Shown here piece by piece: positions 28,982 to 38,818 of a stretch of 59,309 bases of DNA. The stretch covers positions 1-59,309 of the forward strand of contig JASFBA010000034.1 in NCBI GenBank assembly GCA_036172265.1. The letters are read 5' to 3'. Both the position numbers and the translations under genes were made by a program. The notes under the pieces are model-generated. The model worked only from the letters and a program-made list of their open reading frames with translations. It did no database searches and had not been told where the DNA came from. How positions within the stretch are numbered: position 1 is the stretch's first letter; the number at the start of each line of letters is the position of its first letter. This DNA is from JASFBA01 sp036172265. GTDB lineage: Bacteria > Chloroflexota > Chloroflexia > DTKN01.

Positions 28982-31438
28982 ATGTCCTCGGTTGCCCGGC
29001 CCAACTCCTCTCGCACCCCCAAGCAGTTCCTGCCGCTGGCAGGGCTGCTTGCTTTTGTCCTCCTTCTGGCCGGCTGCGTGGAAAAGGCCGACTGGGAGAC
29101 CCAGCAACGATCGGCCGGTGTGCCGGCCGGGGACCTCTATGCCTCCCACACGGTTGGGCAAGCCTTTACCCCCACCCGGAACGGCCTGAGCGGCGTCGAG
29201 GTGGTTCTGGTGGATTACGGCCCGGAGAGCGGCCGGCCGGCCGTTCCCCTGGAACTATACCTCTGCCGCGACGCGACCTGCCGGGAAACCGTCGCCCGGA
29301 CGATGGTTCTCCCGGAGGAACAGGCCCACAACCGTGCCATCCGGCTGCGCTGCCCGCCCCAGAGCGATTCGGCCGGGCGGCCCTACTATCTCCTGGCCGC
29401 CGCTCCCCAGGCCAACGCGCCCTCCCGAACGACCCTTTGGGCCCACCCCTCCGATCTCTACCCCGAAGGAAGCCTCCTGCGCGACGGCCGAACGGCGTCC
29501 GGGGACCTGAACTTCTGGGCCTTTTACGAGGCCGGCCTCGGCGAGGTCGTTCAGGGGCTTCTCCAGCAGGCCGGCGGTGGTTTTCTCCCTTTTCTGGGGC
29601 TACCCCCCCTGCTCCTCGCGCCGGGTTACCTCCTGGCCCGGCTCCTTCCCCGCTCCCAGCAGGAGGACACTCTGACCTTGCTGGGCACCTGCCTGGCCCT
29701 GAGCGTGGCCGTCATCCCGGTCTCTTTGCTCCTCCTTTCCCAGACGCCGTTCCGGTTGAGTCCGTGGACCGTCCGGACCGGCGGGGCACTCCTATTCTTG
29801 CTCTCCCTGGGCCTTTTCCTCCGCGACCTGCGTCGGGGACGCTGGCGGGGATGCGCTCGAGGGATGGCCGCGCCACTCCTGGCCGCCGCCGGAATGGTCG
29901 GGGTAGGGCTGGTCCTGCGGGCCGTCCACGTCCTGGACTTGCCGGGGCCGCTCTGGGTGGATGCGGTCCACCATGCCCTCCTGGCCCGCCTGATCGTCGA
30001 GCGCGGGGCCATCCCCGGCGATTACCTTCCCTACGCCCAGGTGCTCCCGGCGACGTACCACTTTGGCTTCCAGAGCCTGGTGGCCGTCCTACACGAGATG
30101 GTGGGGGTGCCCATACCGCAGGCGTTGCTCCTGGTGGGACAAGTGTTAAGCGGCCTTTCCGGGCTGCCGCTCTATGCCCTAGGAAAGCGCTGGGGGGGGA
30201 ACGTCTGGGCCGGGCTTGGGGCGGCCGCCATTCCCTCGGCCCTTTCCCTCCTGCCGCCCTACTTTGTGAGTTGGAGCCGTTACACCGAACTGGCCGGCCT
30301 CTTCCTTCTGCCTGTGGGGGCCGTGCTTCTGGAGCGGCTCTTTTTCCGGCGCCCCTGGCACTGGGGATTGGCCGGCGCTTCGGCGGTGCTCCTGGCCGGC
30401 CTTCTCCTGACCCACCTGCGGGCGGCCGCTTTCCTGGCCGTATGGGCCCTTCCAGCCCTCCTGCAGGCCACCTTTCGGCGTAGGTATGCGGCGCGATCCA
30501 TCGCCATCCTTTGGGGCCGTGCCTTGGGGGTGGGTCTGGCGGCCACGCTCCTGACCTCCTACTGGCTCCTTCCCTCCATCCGGCATCTGTGGCTGCCGGC
30601 CCTCCAGCGATGGCCGGCCACTGCCGACGAGACCACCCTGTATTACCTCCTCTTCGGTCCGGGAACACCCGTAACCCTGGTCGCCGTCATAGGAACAGCC
30701 CTGGCCCTGCTCTGGAGGCGTCGAGAGGCCTCCCTTCTCTTCCTCTGGGTGGGCCTTCTGCCCATCCTGGCCAAACCCTCCTTCGTCGGGCTGCACGTTG
30801 GCGGTGCCGTGGATGGGCTGGCGGTGAGCATCGCTCTCTACATCCCTCTGGCCCTGGCCGCGGCCCTGACCGTCGGGGGAATTGCCCAGGCTCTGGGACA
30901 CAGGGTCTCCGTAGGGTTACGCTGGGCCGGCGTCCTCCTCCTTATCGGGACATGCCTGTGGGGGGCCTATGAACTGAGGAACATAGTCCATGCGCGCACC
31001 GCCCTCCTCACCCGGGCCGACCTGAAGGCAATGTCCTGGATCGAGGAGCACACCGATCCAGAGACCCTTTTCCTCATCAATTCCTACGAGTGGATGAACG
31101 CCGTCTACGCCGGCAGCGATGGTGGGGCTTGGATTTCCCCCTTGACCGGCCGGCGCACCTGGCCTCCGCCGGCCCTCTACGGGCTGGGAGAGCCGGCCTA
31201 TATCGAGGAAATTAACACAGTGGCCAGAGAAGCGATGGAAAGCCCCGACGGCGAGACGCTGGCAACCCTTATGCGCCGCCACGGCATCACCCACGTCTAT
31301 CTGGGACGCTATGCCGGAGCACTCGCGCCGGAAAAACTGTTTTCCTCCCCGGACTTTCATCTCCTCTACCGGCAGGATGGGGTCTGGATCTTTACCCTGG
31401 GTTCGCCCGGGCCGGCCGGCGGGTCGGGCCGACCCTAG
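28982..31438 (+). CDS. Large polytopic membrane protein, GT-C/DUF6541-like
   Basis: An 818-residue membrane protein. A lipoprotein-like signal (LAGLLAFVLLLAGC, Cys32) is followed by a ~150-residue beta-rich extracellular domain (residues ~35-190). About a dozen hydrophobic helices span ~195-680, and a C-terminal soluble region contains SWIEEHTDPETLFLINSYEWM and MRRHGITHVYLGRYAG. The loop LWVDAVHHALLARLIVERGAIP near 325, with Asp and paired His, resembles the catalytic loop of GT-C polyprenyl-phosphate sugar transferases. I infer an envelope glycan role, but the N-terminal module is unusual. The ATG directly follows the previous stop. Confidence 0.8.
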   Translation: MSSVARPNSSRTPKQFLPLAGLLAFVLLLAGCVEKADWETQQRSAGVPAGDLYASHTVGQAFTPTRNGLSGVEVVLVDYGPESGRPAVPLELYLCRDATCRETVARTMVLPEEQAHNRAIRLRCPPQSDSAGRPYYLLAAAPQANAPSRTTLWAHPSDLYPEGSLLRDGRTASGDLNFWAFYEAGLGEVVQGLLQQAGGGFLPFLGLPPLLLAPGYLLARLLPRSQQEDTLTLLGTCLALSVAVIPVSLLLLSQTPFRLSPWTVRTGGALLFLLSLGLFLRDLRRGRWRGCARGMAAPLLAAAGMVGVGLVLRAVHVLDLPGPLWVDAVHHALLARLIVERGAIPGDYLPYAQVLPATYHFGFQSLVAVLHEMVGVPIPQALLLVGQVLSGLSGLPLYALGKRWGGNVWAGLGAAAIPSALSLLPPYFVSWSRYTELAGLFLLPVGAVLLERLFFRRPWHWGLAGASAVLLAGLLLTHLRAAAFLAVWALPALLQATFRRRYAARSIAILWGRALGVGLAATLLTSYWLLPSIRHLWLPALQRWPATADETTLYYLLFGPGTPVTLVAVIGTALALLWRRREASLLFLWVGLLPILAKPSFVGLHVGGAVDGLAVSIALYIPLALAAALTVGGIAQALGHRVSVGLRWAGVLLLIGTCLWGAYELRNIVHARTALLTRADLKAMSWIEEHTDPETLFLINSYEWMNAVYAGSDGGAWISPLTGRRTWPPPALYGLGEPAYIEEINTVAREAMESPDGETLATLMRRHGITHVYLGRYAGALAPEKLFSSPDFHLLYRQDGVWIFTLGSPGPAGGSGRP

Positions 31439-31593
31439 CGGGGTACGGGGGGAATAGGCGGGCCGGCCAGCCGCTTCAACCTCCCCTTGGAAAGGCGCGG
31501 GGCCCCGGCCCGAATCGCTTCCTTGCGGCGCTCTTCCAAACGCCGTATCCGCTTCCTGTGCTTGCGCATCGCCACTTTCTTACGTTTGTTCAT
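31435..31593 (-). CDS. 52-residue Arg/Lys-rich protein (possible bS22/AURKAIP1-COX24-like)
   Basis: A very basic small protein beginning MNKRKKVAMRKHRKRIRRL, then EERRKEAIRAGAPRLSKG and a Pro-rich end. It has an ideal AAGGAGGATCGGT ribosome site and its own promoter (31654-31682), so it is very likely expressed. The KRKK-x-x-MRKHRKR pattern resembles the small ribosome-associated bS22/AURKAIP1-COX24 proteins; this assignment is tentative. Its last 4 bp overlap the end of the convergent membrane-protein gene. Confidence 0.75.
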   Translation of the reverse strand: MNKRKKVAMRKHRKRIRRLEERRKEAIRAGAPRLSKGRLKRLAGPPIPPVPR

Positions 31594-31653
31594 ACCGATC
31601 CTCCTTGAACACGGCCGACCCTCGAGGCCGACAAATGTTTTCAGGCAGAAGGG

Positions 31654-31682
31654 ATTATATCGGCGACCTTGGATTCCGTCAA
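31654..31682 (-). promoter_or_regulatory. Promoter of the 52-residue basic protein
   Basis: On the minus strand TTGACG (31682-31677) and a perfect TATAAT (31659-31654) are 17 bp apart. Confidence 0.75.
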
Positions 31683-31720
31683 GGCCGTAATCCTCCTGTA
31701 ACCTCCCGAGCGGCCGATTT

Positions 31721-31746
31721 CCGACCGGCTGTAGTACACTGGTCGG
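31721..31746. promoter_or_regulatory. Possible operator upstream of the BlaI-type gene
   Basis: CCGACC (31721-31726) and GGTCGG (31741-31746) form an inverted repeat with 14 bp between them, spanning a TAGTACACT stretch that could be the -10 of the BlaI-type gene. It does not match the classical TACA-TGTA BlaI site, so autorepression here is only a guess. Confidence 0.35.
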
Positions 31747-31772
31747 TAGAAACTTGCTATTCGGAGGAAGAA

Positions 31773-32188
31773 ATGAACGAGATCAGGACACGCTTGCACT
31801 TTGATCCGAAGAAGCAGGGACTGGGGCAAGTTTTGGGGCCGCTGGAAGCCGAAGTCATGTGGTTGCTCTGGCAACAAGGCCAAGCCACGGTCAAGCAGAT
31901 TCATCGCCTCCTTTCCCGCCGCAGGGAACTGGCCTACACCACTGTAATGACGACGATGGCCCGGCTGGCCACCAAGGGTCTCCTCCGACGCACCCGTCGG
32001 GGAATGGCTTACCTCTACCGTCCAACCATGACCCGGGCCGAATTCGACCGCTGGGTGCTGCGTTCCGTCCTCTCCGGCCTCCTGGAGACGTTCGACAGGG
32101 AAGCGGTGGAGTACCTGGTGGAGTACCTCTCCAGGGAACGCCCAGAGCATCTGGAATACTTGCGCCACGTCCTGACCCAGCAGGCGGC

Positions 32189-32192
<4 letters not shown>
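31773..32192 (+). CDS. BlaI/MecI/CopY-family transcriptional repressor
   Basis: A 139-residue winged-helix regulator. GPLEAEVMWLLWQQGQATVKQIHRLL near residue 16 and YTTVMTTMARLATKGLLRR near 48 form the DNA-binding wing typical of BlaI. The C-terminal dimerisation part is DRWVLRSVLSGLLETFDREAVEYLVEYL. ATG at 31773 has GGAGGAAGAA upstream. No BlaR1 sensor-protease or beta-lactamase gene is adjacent, so the target and inducer are unknown; stand-alone BlaI proteins also respond to copper or redox. It ends 4 bp into the convergent rimO gene. Confidence 0.9.
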
Positions 32193-33487
<1,295 letters not shown>

Positions 33488-33521
33488 CGCGATCCCTCAA
33501 GGTCAACCGTTACGTGGCCGT

Positions 33522-33550
33522 ATGGTACTACAGCCTGCCTTCTTCTGCAA
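33522..33550 (-). promoter_or_regulatory. Promoter of rimO
   Basis: On the minus strand TTGCAG (33550-33545) and TACCAT (33527-33522) are 17 bp apart; divergent from the promoter at 33553. Confidence 0.45.
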
Positions 33551-33552
33551 CT

Positions 33553-33581
33553 TTGACAACCGTTCCATCTTCGGTTATCCT
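33553..33581 (+). promoter_or_regulatory. Promoter of the 177-residue hypothetical
   Basis: TTGACA (33553-33558) and TATCCT (33576-33581) are 17 bp apart, about 25 nt from the start codon region. Confidence 0.55.
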
Positions 33582-33612
33582 CGGGACTGGAGACGGCTTT
33601 CGGGAGGTCGGG

Positions 33613-34146
33613 ATGTGGGACGACCGGGCGCTGGATAGTCTGCTTGCCGGCCATCTGGGCCGGCATCGAGCCGTGACGCCCCGCGATGTGTACAAACTCC
33701 TCTACCAAGGGGTGCTAGGGTCGGAGCATCTGGTGGCTTCGGCCGATTTCGCCGACCGACTGCGGACCGAGTACGCTGCCCTGCCGGCGGAGGAAGAGGA
33801 GCCGCTCTGGGAAGAAGTTCGCCCCGATGGAGAACTGGGCCGGCTCAACCTGCGTCCCTTCAAGGCGCGCGGGGGCGATCTGGAACGCCTGATCGTCGCC
33901 TGCCGGCAAACGGCCGAGTGGACCTGGGGTACGGCGGAGGAACTGCGAGGGGTATGGGCCCTCTTCGTGGCTCGGTGTCGGGCCGGGCGCTGGAAAGAAT
34001 TTCCGCTTTCGGAAGTGCTAACCTTCTCCGCTTGGTTGGAGGAGCAGGGGTATCCGGCAGTGCACCACTCGCCGGCCTATCGGGAGGCCAACCGGCCGGC
34101 CTACCGCCTGCTGGCCCGTGCTCTCTGGCCGGAAATAGCAAAATAA
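33613..34146 (+). CDS. Conserved hypothetical protein
   Basis: A 177-residue cytoplasmic protein I cannot name. It starts MWDDRALDSLLAGHLGRHRAVTP after GGAGGTCGGG; a 64-residue upstream extension overlaps rimO antisense and is rejected. Notable segments are DVYKLLYQGVLGSEHLV near residue 26, which recurs in uncharacterised bacterial proteins, RLNLRPFKARGGDLERL near 77, and VHHSPAYREANRPAYRLL near the end. The His and Arg conservation suggests an enzyme, but no catalytic motif is recognised. Its stop lies 2 bp from the 3' end of the convergent tRNA-Sec gene. Confidence 0.8.
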   Translation: MWDDRALDSLLAGHLGRHRAVTPRDVYKLLYQGVLGSEHLVASADFADRLRTEYAALPAEEEEPLWEEVRPDGELGRLNLRPFKARGGDLERLIVACRQTAEWTWGTAEELRGVWALFVARCRAGRWKEFPLSEVLTFSAWLEEQGYPAVHHSPAYREANRPAYRLLARALWPEIAK

Positions 34147-34148
34147 GG

Positions 34149-34242
34149 CGGGAGTGCATCGGAGTCGAACCGACCCGGGACGCATCCAGCGCCCCACAAC
34201 GGTTTTGAAGACCGCGGGGCCCACCGGGACCCATTCACTCCC
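34149..34242 (-). tRNA. selC: tRNA-Sec (anticodon UCA)
   Basis: Ninety-four nucleotides on the minus strand fold as a selenocysteine tRNA. The acceptor strands are GGGAGTGA and GCACTCCC (seven pairs plus an A-G at the eighth), with discriminator G then CC; the final A is not encoded. The anticodon loop is CTTCAAA, reading UGA. A long variable arm follows, and the T-loop TTCGACT has a 5-bp stem closed by the same G-U as in E. coli selC. Bacterial tRNA-Sec is charged with Ser, converted by SelA and delivered by SelB at UGA codons. Neither gene nor an obvious selenoprotein is in the window. Confidence 0.9.
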
Positions 34243-34250
34243 GTGCTTTT

Positions 34251-34279
34251 AGCATACAACCTTTTCCCTAATTCGTCAA
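34251..34279 (-). promoter_or_regulatory. Promoter of selC
   Basis: On the minus strand TTGACG (34279-34274) and TATGCT (34256-34251) are 17 bp apart, placing the transcript start within a few nt of the mature tRNA 5' end. Confidence 0.65.
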
Positions 34280-34290
34280 GTGGAACGAAC

Positions 34291-34319
34291 TTGCGCGTCG
34301 GGGGAGAATATAGTACAAT
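34291..34319 (+). promoter_or_regulatory. Promoter of glgA
   Basis: TTGCGC (34291-34296) and TACAAT (34314-34319) are 17 bp apart, with a predicted leader of about 40 nt. Confidence 0.6.
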
Positions 34320-34366
34320 GGCCGGCCGGTATCGAGGATTGGTTCTCTTCTGCACAGGAGGAACTG

Positions 34367-35872
34367 GTGGAAACGAAAGAACCTCTACGGGTACTTCTCC
34401 TGGCGGCCGAAGTGGTGCCTTTTGCCAAAACCGGCGGCCTGGCCGATGTGGCCGGTTCACTTCCCAAGGCGCTCAAGAAACTGGGCGTGGACGTCCGCGT
34501 GGGCATGCCCCGCTACGGGCGCATCGACCGGGAAAAGTTCGGCCTGAAGACGGTGCTGGCGTCCTTCCCCGTACCGATGGACGACCAGAGCATCGAAGCC
34601 GGCCTGCTTCAGGGCACCATCGGCGAGGACGTCCCGGTCTATATGGTCGAGAACGCCCACTTTTACGACCGCGAGGGCATCTATATGTACCCCGACGATG
34701 CCGAACGTTTCATCTTCTTCTGCCGGGCCATCCTGGAGGCGATGAAACTCCTGGGTTGGCAACCCCAGGTGATCCACTGCCACGACTGGCATACCGCCAT
34801 CGTTCCCAACTGGCTGAAGACGATCTACAAGGACGACCCCTTCTACAAGGATACGGCCACCCTCTATACCATCCATAACCTGGCCTACCAGGGCATCTTC
34901 GGCTACCGGGTGCTGGAGATCGCCGGCATAGACGAATACGGCTTTATCGTCCACCCCGAAATTCCCGACCTGGATAACGTCGTGGACATGATGGGGCGGG
35001 GCATCTACTTTGCCGACATCATCAATACCGTCAGCGAAACCTATGCTCAGGAAATCCTTACCCCCGAGTACGGCGAACGGCTGGATCCGCTCCTCCGCGA
35101 CCGGCGCGACCGCCTTTTCGGCATCCTCAACGGCATTGACCCGGAGGTGCACAACCCGGCCACAGACCCCTACATCGCCGCCCACTACGATCTGCATGAC
35201 CTTTCCGGCAAAGCAGAGTGCAAACGCGCCCTGCAGCAGGAGGCCGGCCTGACCGAAGACCCCCGCGTTCCCCTGATCGGCGCCATCTCCCGACTGACCG
35301 ACCAGAAGGGCTTTGACCTGATCGCTCAGATTATGGACCCGCTCATGCAACACACGCGCCTCCAGTTTGTCCTCCTGGGCACCGGCGAACAGCGCTACCA
35401 CGACCTCTTCAGCCAGATTCACGAGCGCTATCCGGACCGGGTGGCCGTATTCCTGACCTTCAATGCTCCCCTGGCCCAGAAAATCTACGCCGGCAGCGAT
35501 ATGTTCCTGATGCCCTCACGCTTTGAGCCGTGTGGACTGGGTCAACTCATTGCCATGCGTTACGGCTCTATCCCTATCGTCCGCTCCACCGGCGGCCTGG
35601 CCGATACGGTGCAGGACTTTGACCCCATAAGCAATACCGGCAACGGCTTCGCTTTCCACACCTACGACCCCTGGGCCCTCTACGGAGCCATCATCCGCGC
35701 CTTGGAGAACTACAAGTACCGCGACACCTGGCGACAACTGATGGTGCGGGTGATGTCGGCGGACTATTCCTGGGAGGCCTCGGCCCGTAAGTATATGGAC
35801 CTCTACCACCGGGCGCTGGCCTCGCGCCTGCCCCGCCCGCCGCGGGAGGTGTACCGGGTTGGGGAGCGGTAA
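34367..35872 (+). CDS. glgA: Glycogen synthase (GT5)
   Basis: A 501-residue retaining glucosyltransferase that extends alpha-1,4-glucan from ADP- or UDP-glucose. Diagnostic motifs are EVVPFAKTGGLADVAGSLPKAL at residue ~14 (KTGG binds nucleotide), HCHDWHTAIVPNWL near 140, and the C-terminal PSRFEPCGLGQLIAMRYGSIPIVRSTGGLADTV near 385. GTG at 34367 has AGGAGG with 5-nt spacing; the open frame starts further upstream in the promoter. No glgB or glgC is in the window. Confidence 0.95.
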   Translation: METKEPLRVLLLAAEVVPFAKTGGLADVAGSLPKALKKLGVDVRVGMPRYGRIDREKFGLKTVLASFPVPMDDQSIEAGLLQGTIGEDVPVYMVENAHFYDREGIYMYPDDAERFIFFCRAILEAMKLLGWQPQVIHCHDWHTAIVPNWLKTIYKDDPFYKDTATLYTIHNLAYQGIFGYRVLEIAGIDEYGFIVHPEIPDLDNVVDMMGRGIYFADIINTVSETYAQEILTPEYGERLDPLLRDRRDRLFGILNGIDPEVHNPATDPYIAAHYDLHDLSGKAECKRALQQEAGLTEDPRVPLIGAISRLTDQKGFDLIAQIMDPLMQHTRLQFVLLGTGEQRYHDLFSQIHERYPDRVAVFLTFNAPLAQKIYAGSDMFLMPSRFEPCGLGQLIAMRYGSIPIVRSTGGLADTVQDFDPISNTGNGFAFHTYDPWALYGAIIRALENYKYRDTWRQLMVRVMSADYSWEASARKYMDLYHRALASRLPRPPREVYRVGER

Positions 35873-35897
35873 TTGGGAATTGGTAGAAGGAGCCACG

Positions 35898-36989
35898 GTG
35901 GAAGAACGTTCTATCGTCCATCTAGAGGAAATCGTAGGTGGTCTGCCGGATAAGGAGCGTTCCCTTTTCCGTCGTCTCTTTCACCTGAGCACGACGGTGG
36001 GGGAAGTTGTCCCCCCGAAAACGATGTATGCCTGGATCGAACGTCACTTCGGTTCGGTGGAGGCAGTGTATCGGCAACGCATCGTCAAGGTGACCAACCG
36101 TATCACCCTGGAGGGCACGCTCTACAACGAACTGCGCGCCCGTCGGCCGATTGAAGCCCCCTCGCTGGGAAGCCTGGAAGAGACGATCGCCGCCAACCGG
36201 GGAGATCCCTTCTGCCGGCCGCTGGAACTCACCCCCGAGGACGCCTTCGGACGCATTCGGGGGAAGCACAGCCTCACCGCCAGCAACATCGCCAAATACG
36301 ACGGCTTCCATGGCGTCATCATCTTCGATGAGCACCATCCCTTGCGTTTCAGCCGGGAGAGCATTGCCGATGCCCTGGAAACCGGCCGGCGCTGGGCCGA
36401 GGCCGCCCACCGAAGCGACCCGCAGGCCGTCTACTACTTCTTCATGTGGAACTGCCTCTGGAAAAGCGGCGCCTCCATCCTCCACGGCCATGCCCAGGCC
36501 ACGGTGAGCCGGGAGATGCCCTACGGCCGGGTGGAGGCTTTTCGCCAGGCGGCATTGCGCTACCGCGGAGCCTATGGGAGCGAATACCTGGCCGACCTCC
36601 TGCGGGTACACCAGACCCTAGGGCTGGCCCGTTCCTTCGGCACAGCCCACGCCCTGGCCTACCTCACCCCGATCAAGGAGAAAGAGTTCCTGCTCCTGGG
36701 ACCGGCCGTAGACGATGACTTTGTGCAAGCCCTCTATGCCGTACTGGAGGCCTATGTGGAACGGCTGGGTGTACGTTCCTTCAACGTGGCCCTGTACCTG
36801 CCGCCGCTGGTTCCGGTGGAAGAGGATTGGAGTGTCCTCCCCGGCGTCCTCGCCCGGGTAGTGGACCGCGGCGACCCGGAAGGCCGCACTTCCGACATCG
36901 GGGCGATGGAACTTTATGCCTCCAGCGTGGTCTCGAGCGACCCGTTCCGCATCGTGGAGGCGTTGCCCGCTTCGGCCGGATGGGAGTGA
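35898..36989 (+). CDS. Galactose-1-phosphate uridylyltransferase-like nucleotidyltransferase
   Basis: A 363-residue HIT-superfamily protein. SGASILHGHAQATVSRE near residue 187 contains the HxHxQ catalytic motif of GalT-type enzymes, preceded by DGFHGVIIFDEHHPLRF. GTG at 35898 has AAGGAG upstream at 5-nt spacing. The gene follows glgA by 25 bp, so it probably works on a sugar nucleotide or sugar phosphate feeding or breaking down glycogen, for example as an ADP-glucose or UDP-sugar phosphorylase. Specificity is not evident, and the zinc-binding Cys of classical GalT are not visible. Confidence 0.8.
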   Translation: MEERSIVHLEEIVGGLPDKERSLFRRLFHLSTTVGEVVPPKTMYAWIERHFGSVEAVYRQRIVKVTNRITLEGTLYNELRARRPIEAPSLGSLEETIAANRGDPFCRPLELTPEDAFGRIRGKHSLTASNIAKYDGFHGVIIFDEHHPLRFSRESIADALETGRRWAEAAHRSDPQAVYYFFMWNCLWKSGASILHGHAQATVSREMPYGRVEAFRQAALRYRGAYGSEYLADLLRVHQTLGLARSFGTAHALAYLTPIKEKEFLLLGPAVDDDFVQALYAVLEAYVERLGVRSFNVALYLPPLVPVEEDWSVLPGVLARVVDRGDPEGRTSDIGAMELYASSVVSSDPFRIVEALPASAGWE

Positions 36990-37016
36990 AAACCCATCCG
37001 AAACTCGTGATACACT

Positions 37017-37110
37017 TGGAGCAGGCGAAGGCAGTGTCCTCGCTTACTCGACGGTTTCAAAGGGTAGCCAACGTGCTCTCAGGCGCTTGGGAGCAGGGGC
37101 TTCGCCTGCC
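37017..37110. repeat. Degenerate palindromic repeats downstream of the GalT-like gene
   Basis: GAGCAGGCGAAGGCAGTGTC and following bases (37017-37048) form an imperfect hairpin related to those at 10349 and 40992. A second small inverted repeat, GCAGGGGCTTCGCCTGC, lies at about 37091. The rest of the gap 36990-37180 shows nothing else. Confidence 0.45.
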
Positions 37111-37180
37111 TGGCAGAAGTTTTCGATACTAGGGGGAGATTCTCCTAAGCGGCGAGGGACGAACGGCCAACGATCACTGT

Positions 37181-37209
37181 TTGACAATCCCGGCCGGCCG
37201 TCATATAAT
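37181..37209 (+). promoter_or_regulatory. Consensus promoter of the MacAB-type operon
   Basis: TTGACA (37181-37186) and TATAAT (37204-37209) are both perfect and 17 bp apart. Confidence 0.85.
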
Positions 37210-37267
37210 TTGTATTGTAAAATATCAGAAGTGAAAAGAATTCGCCCGGCCGATGAGGAGGTTGGGT

Positions 37268-38806
37268 ATGGAAAGGTTTTGGCTTGTAATCATCGTTCTG
37301 GCCGTTGTCCTGATCGGCCTGATCGTCTTGCGGAGCGTGACCCGAAAGCGTTACTGGAACTATTTCCTCGCTCTGGTCGTACTGGCCGCCCTGGGCTATG
37401 CCGGCTACCGGTACTGGCAGAACCGCCCTCAGCCCGATCCTCTGGCCGGCGGCGTGGTCTATAGGGTGCAGCGGGGGGAGGTGCTGGAAGTTGTCGAGGC
37501 TACCGGCAACCTTTCTCCGGTCCGGCAGGCTACCCTTTCCTTCTCCATCGCCGGCCGGCTGGAAAGCATCGCCGTTTCCACCGGGGAACGGGTGCGGGCC
37601 GGCCAGACGCTGGCCGTCCTGGAGAAGAAGGACCTGGAACTGCAACTGGCCCAGGCTCAGGCCGGGCTGGAAGTGGCCGAAGCCAACTTGCAAAAACTCC
37701 TGGCCGGTGCCCGAGAAGAGGACATCGCCGCTGCGCAGAGCGCCCTGAACCAGGCCCTGGCCGCCCAGCAGGAGGGCCAGGTCACCCTTGCCGCCGCCAC
37801 CGAACAGGCCCGCCTGAGTTGGGTGCAGGCTGCCAACGCCCTGCGCGACGCTCAAGCCGCCTACTCCCAGATCTACTGGGATAACCGCGAACTGGAACAG
37901 CGCCTGGAGAAGATCGGACAGGAACTCCCGGAGGAGAACCGCCAGGCGGAAGAGCGGGCCTGGCGAGCCGTGGAGAACGCCGAGGCGGCGATGGAGCAGG
38001 CCCGCCTGGCCTATGAGGCAGCCAAACAGCGGGAAGAAAGTTCGGCCCGCACGGCTCAGGCGCAGGTAGCCTCCGCCCGGGCCAACCTGGAACGGCTGCT
38101 CCACGGGGCGACCGCCCAAGAACTGGCCGTCGCCCAGGCTTCGGTCGAGCAGGCCCGGTCTTCCCTGAAGTTGGCCCAGGCCCAGTTGGAAAAGGCCACC
38201 TTGCGGGCCCCCTTCGACGGCGTAGTCACCACCGTCCTGGCCAACCCCTATGACCAGGTCTCCTCCCTCACCCCCATCCTGATTCTGGCCGACCTTTCCT
38301 CCTACCAGGTGGATGTGGAGGTGGACGAGGTGGACATCGGTCGGGTACGGGTGGGGCAGGAGGCCCGCATCACGCTTGACGCGCTGCCGGGCGTGGAACT
38401 GCCGGGCCGGGTGGAAGAAGTGGCCCTCTCTCCCACCACCGCCCAGGGGGTCATCACCTATCGTGTGCGCTTGCGCCTGACCGACTTGGGGAAGGCCGAC
38501 CTTCGCCCCGGCCTGACGGTCAATGCCCGCATCGTTACCGGGAGGGCAGAGGGCGTCCTCATCGTTCCGCGCCGGGCAGTGCGACTGGATCAAGATGGGC
38601 AGCCCTACGTGGAAAAGGTACTTCTGGGGAAAGAACTGGAGCGCGTGCCCGTTCAGTTGGGAGTGGAAGGCGCAGAAGTGATCGAGGTTGTCTCTGGATT
38701 GAAGGAAGGGGAGGCCGTCTTTGTCCATGGGGTGGTCCAGCAGGACCAGTTGCAGCGAATCATCCAGGACGCCTCCTCGGGCCAGCCCATCCGTATGCGG
38801 CCGTAG
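37268..38806 (+). CDS. Periplasmic adaptor/membrane fusion protein, MacA-like (HlyD family)
   Basis: A 512-residue adaptor. Two hydrophobic segments lie at ~4-20 and ~32-50. A lipoyl-like half at ~70-130 holds LSFSIAGRLESIAVSTGERVRAGQTLAVLE. A long alpha-helical hairpin at ~130-300 is rich in Ala, Gln and Glu, then the second lipoyl half reads APFDGVVTTVLANPYDQVSS. Beta-barrel and membrane-proximal domains finish the protein. GAGGAGGTTGGGT precedes the ATG. With the next two genes it forms a tripartite-like ABC exporter for macrolides, peptides or lipids; substrate unknown. The extra N-terminal TM helix differs from E. coli MacA. Confidence 0.9.
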   Translation: MERFWLVIIVLAVVLIGLIVLRSVTRKRYWNYFLALVVLAALGYAGYRYWQNRPQPDPLAGGVVYRVQRGEVLEVVEATGNLSPVRQATLSFSIAGRLESIAVSTGERVRAGQTLAVLEKKDLELQLAQAQAGLEVAEANLQKLLAGAREEDIAAAQSALNQALAAQQEGQVTLAAATEQARLSWVQAANALRDAQAAYSQIYWDNRELEQRLEKIGQELPEENRQAEERAWRAVENAEAAMEQARLAYEAAKQREESSARTAQAQVASARANLERLLHGATAQELAVAQASVEQARSSLKLAQAQLEKATLRAPFDGVVTTVLANPYDQVSSLTPILILADLSSYQVDVEVDEVDIGRVRVGQEARITLDALPGVELPGRVEEVALSPTTAQGVITYRVRLRLTDLGKADLRPGLTVNARIVTGRAEGVLIVPRRAVRLDQDGQPYVEKVLLGKELERVPVQLGVEGAEVIEVVSGLKEGEAVFVHGVVQQDQLQRIIQDASSGQPIRMRP

Positions 38807-38818
38807 GAGAGGGAAGCG

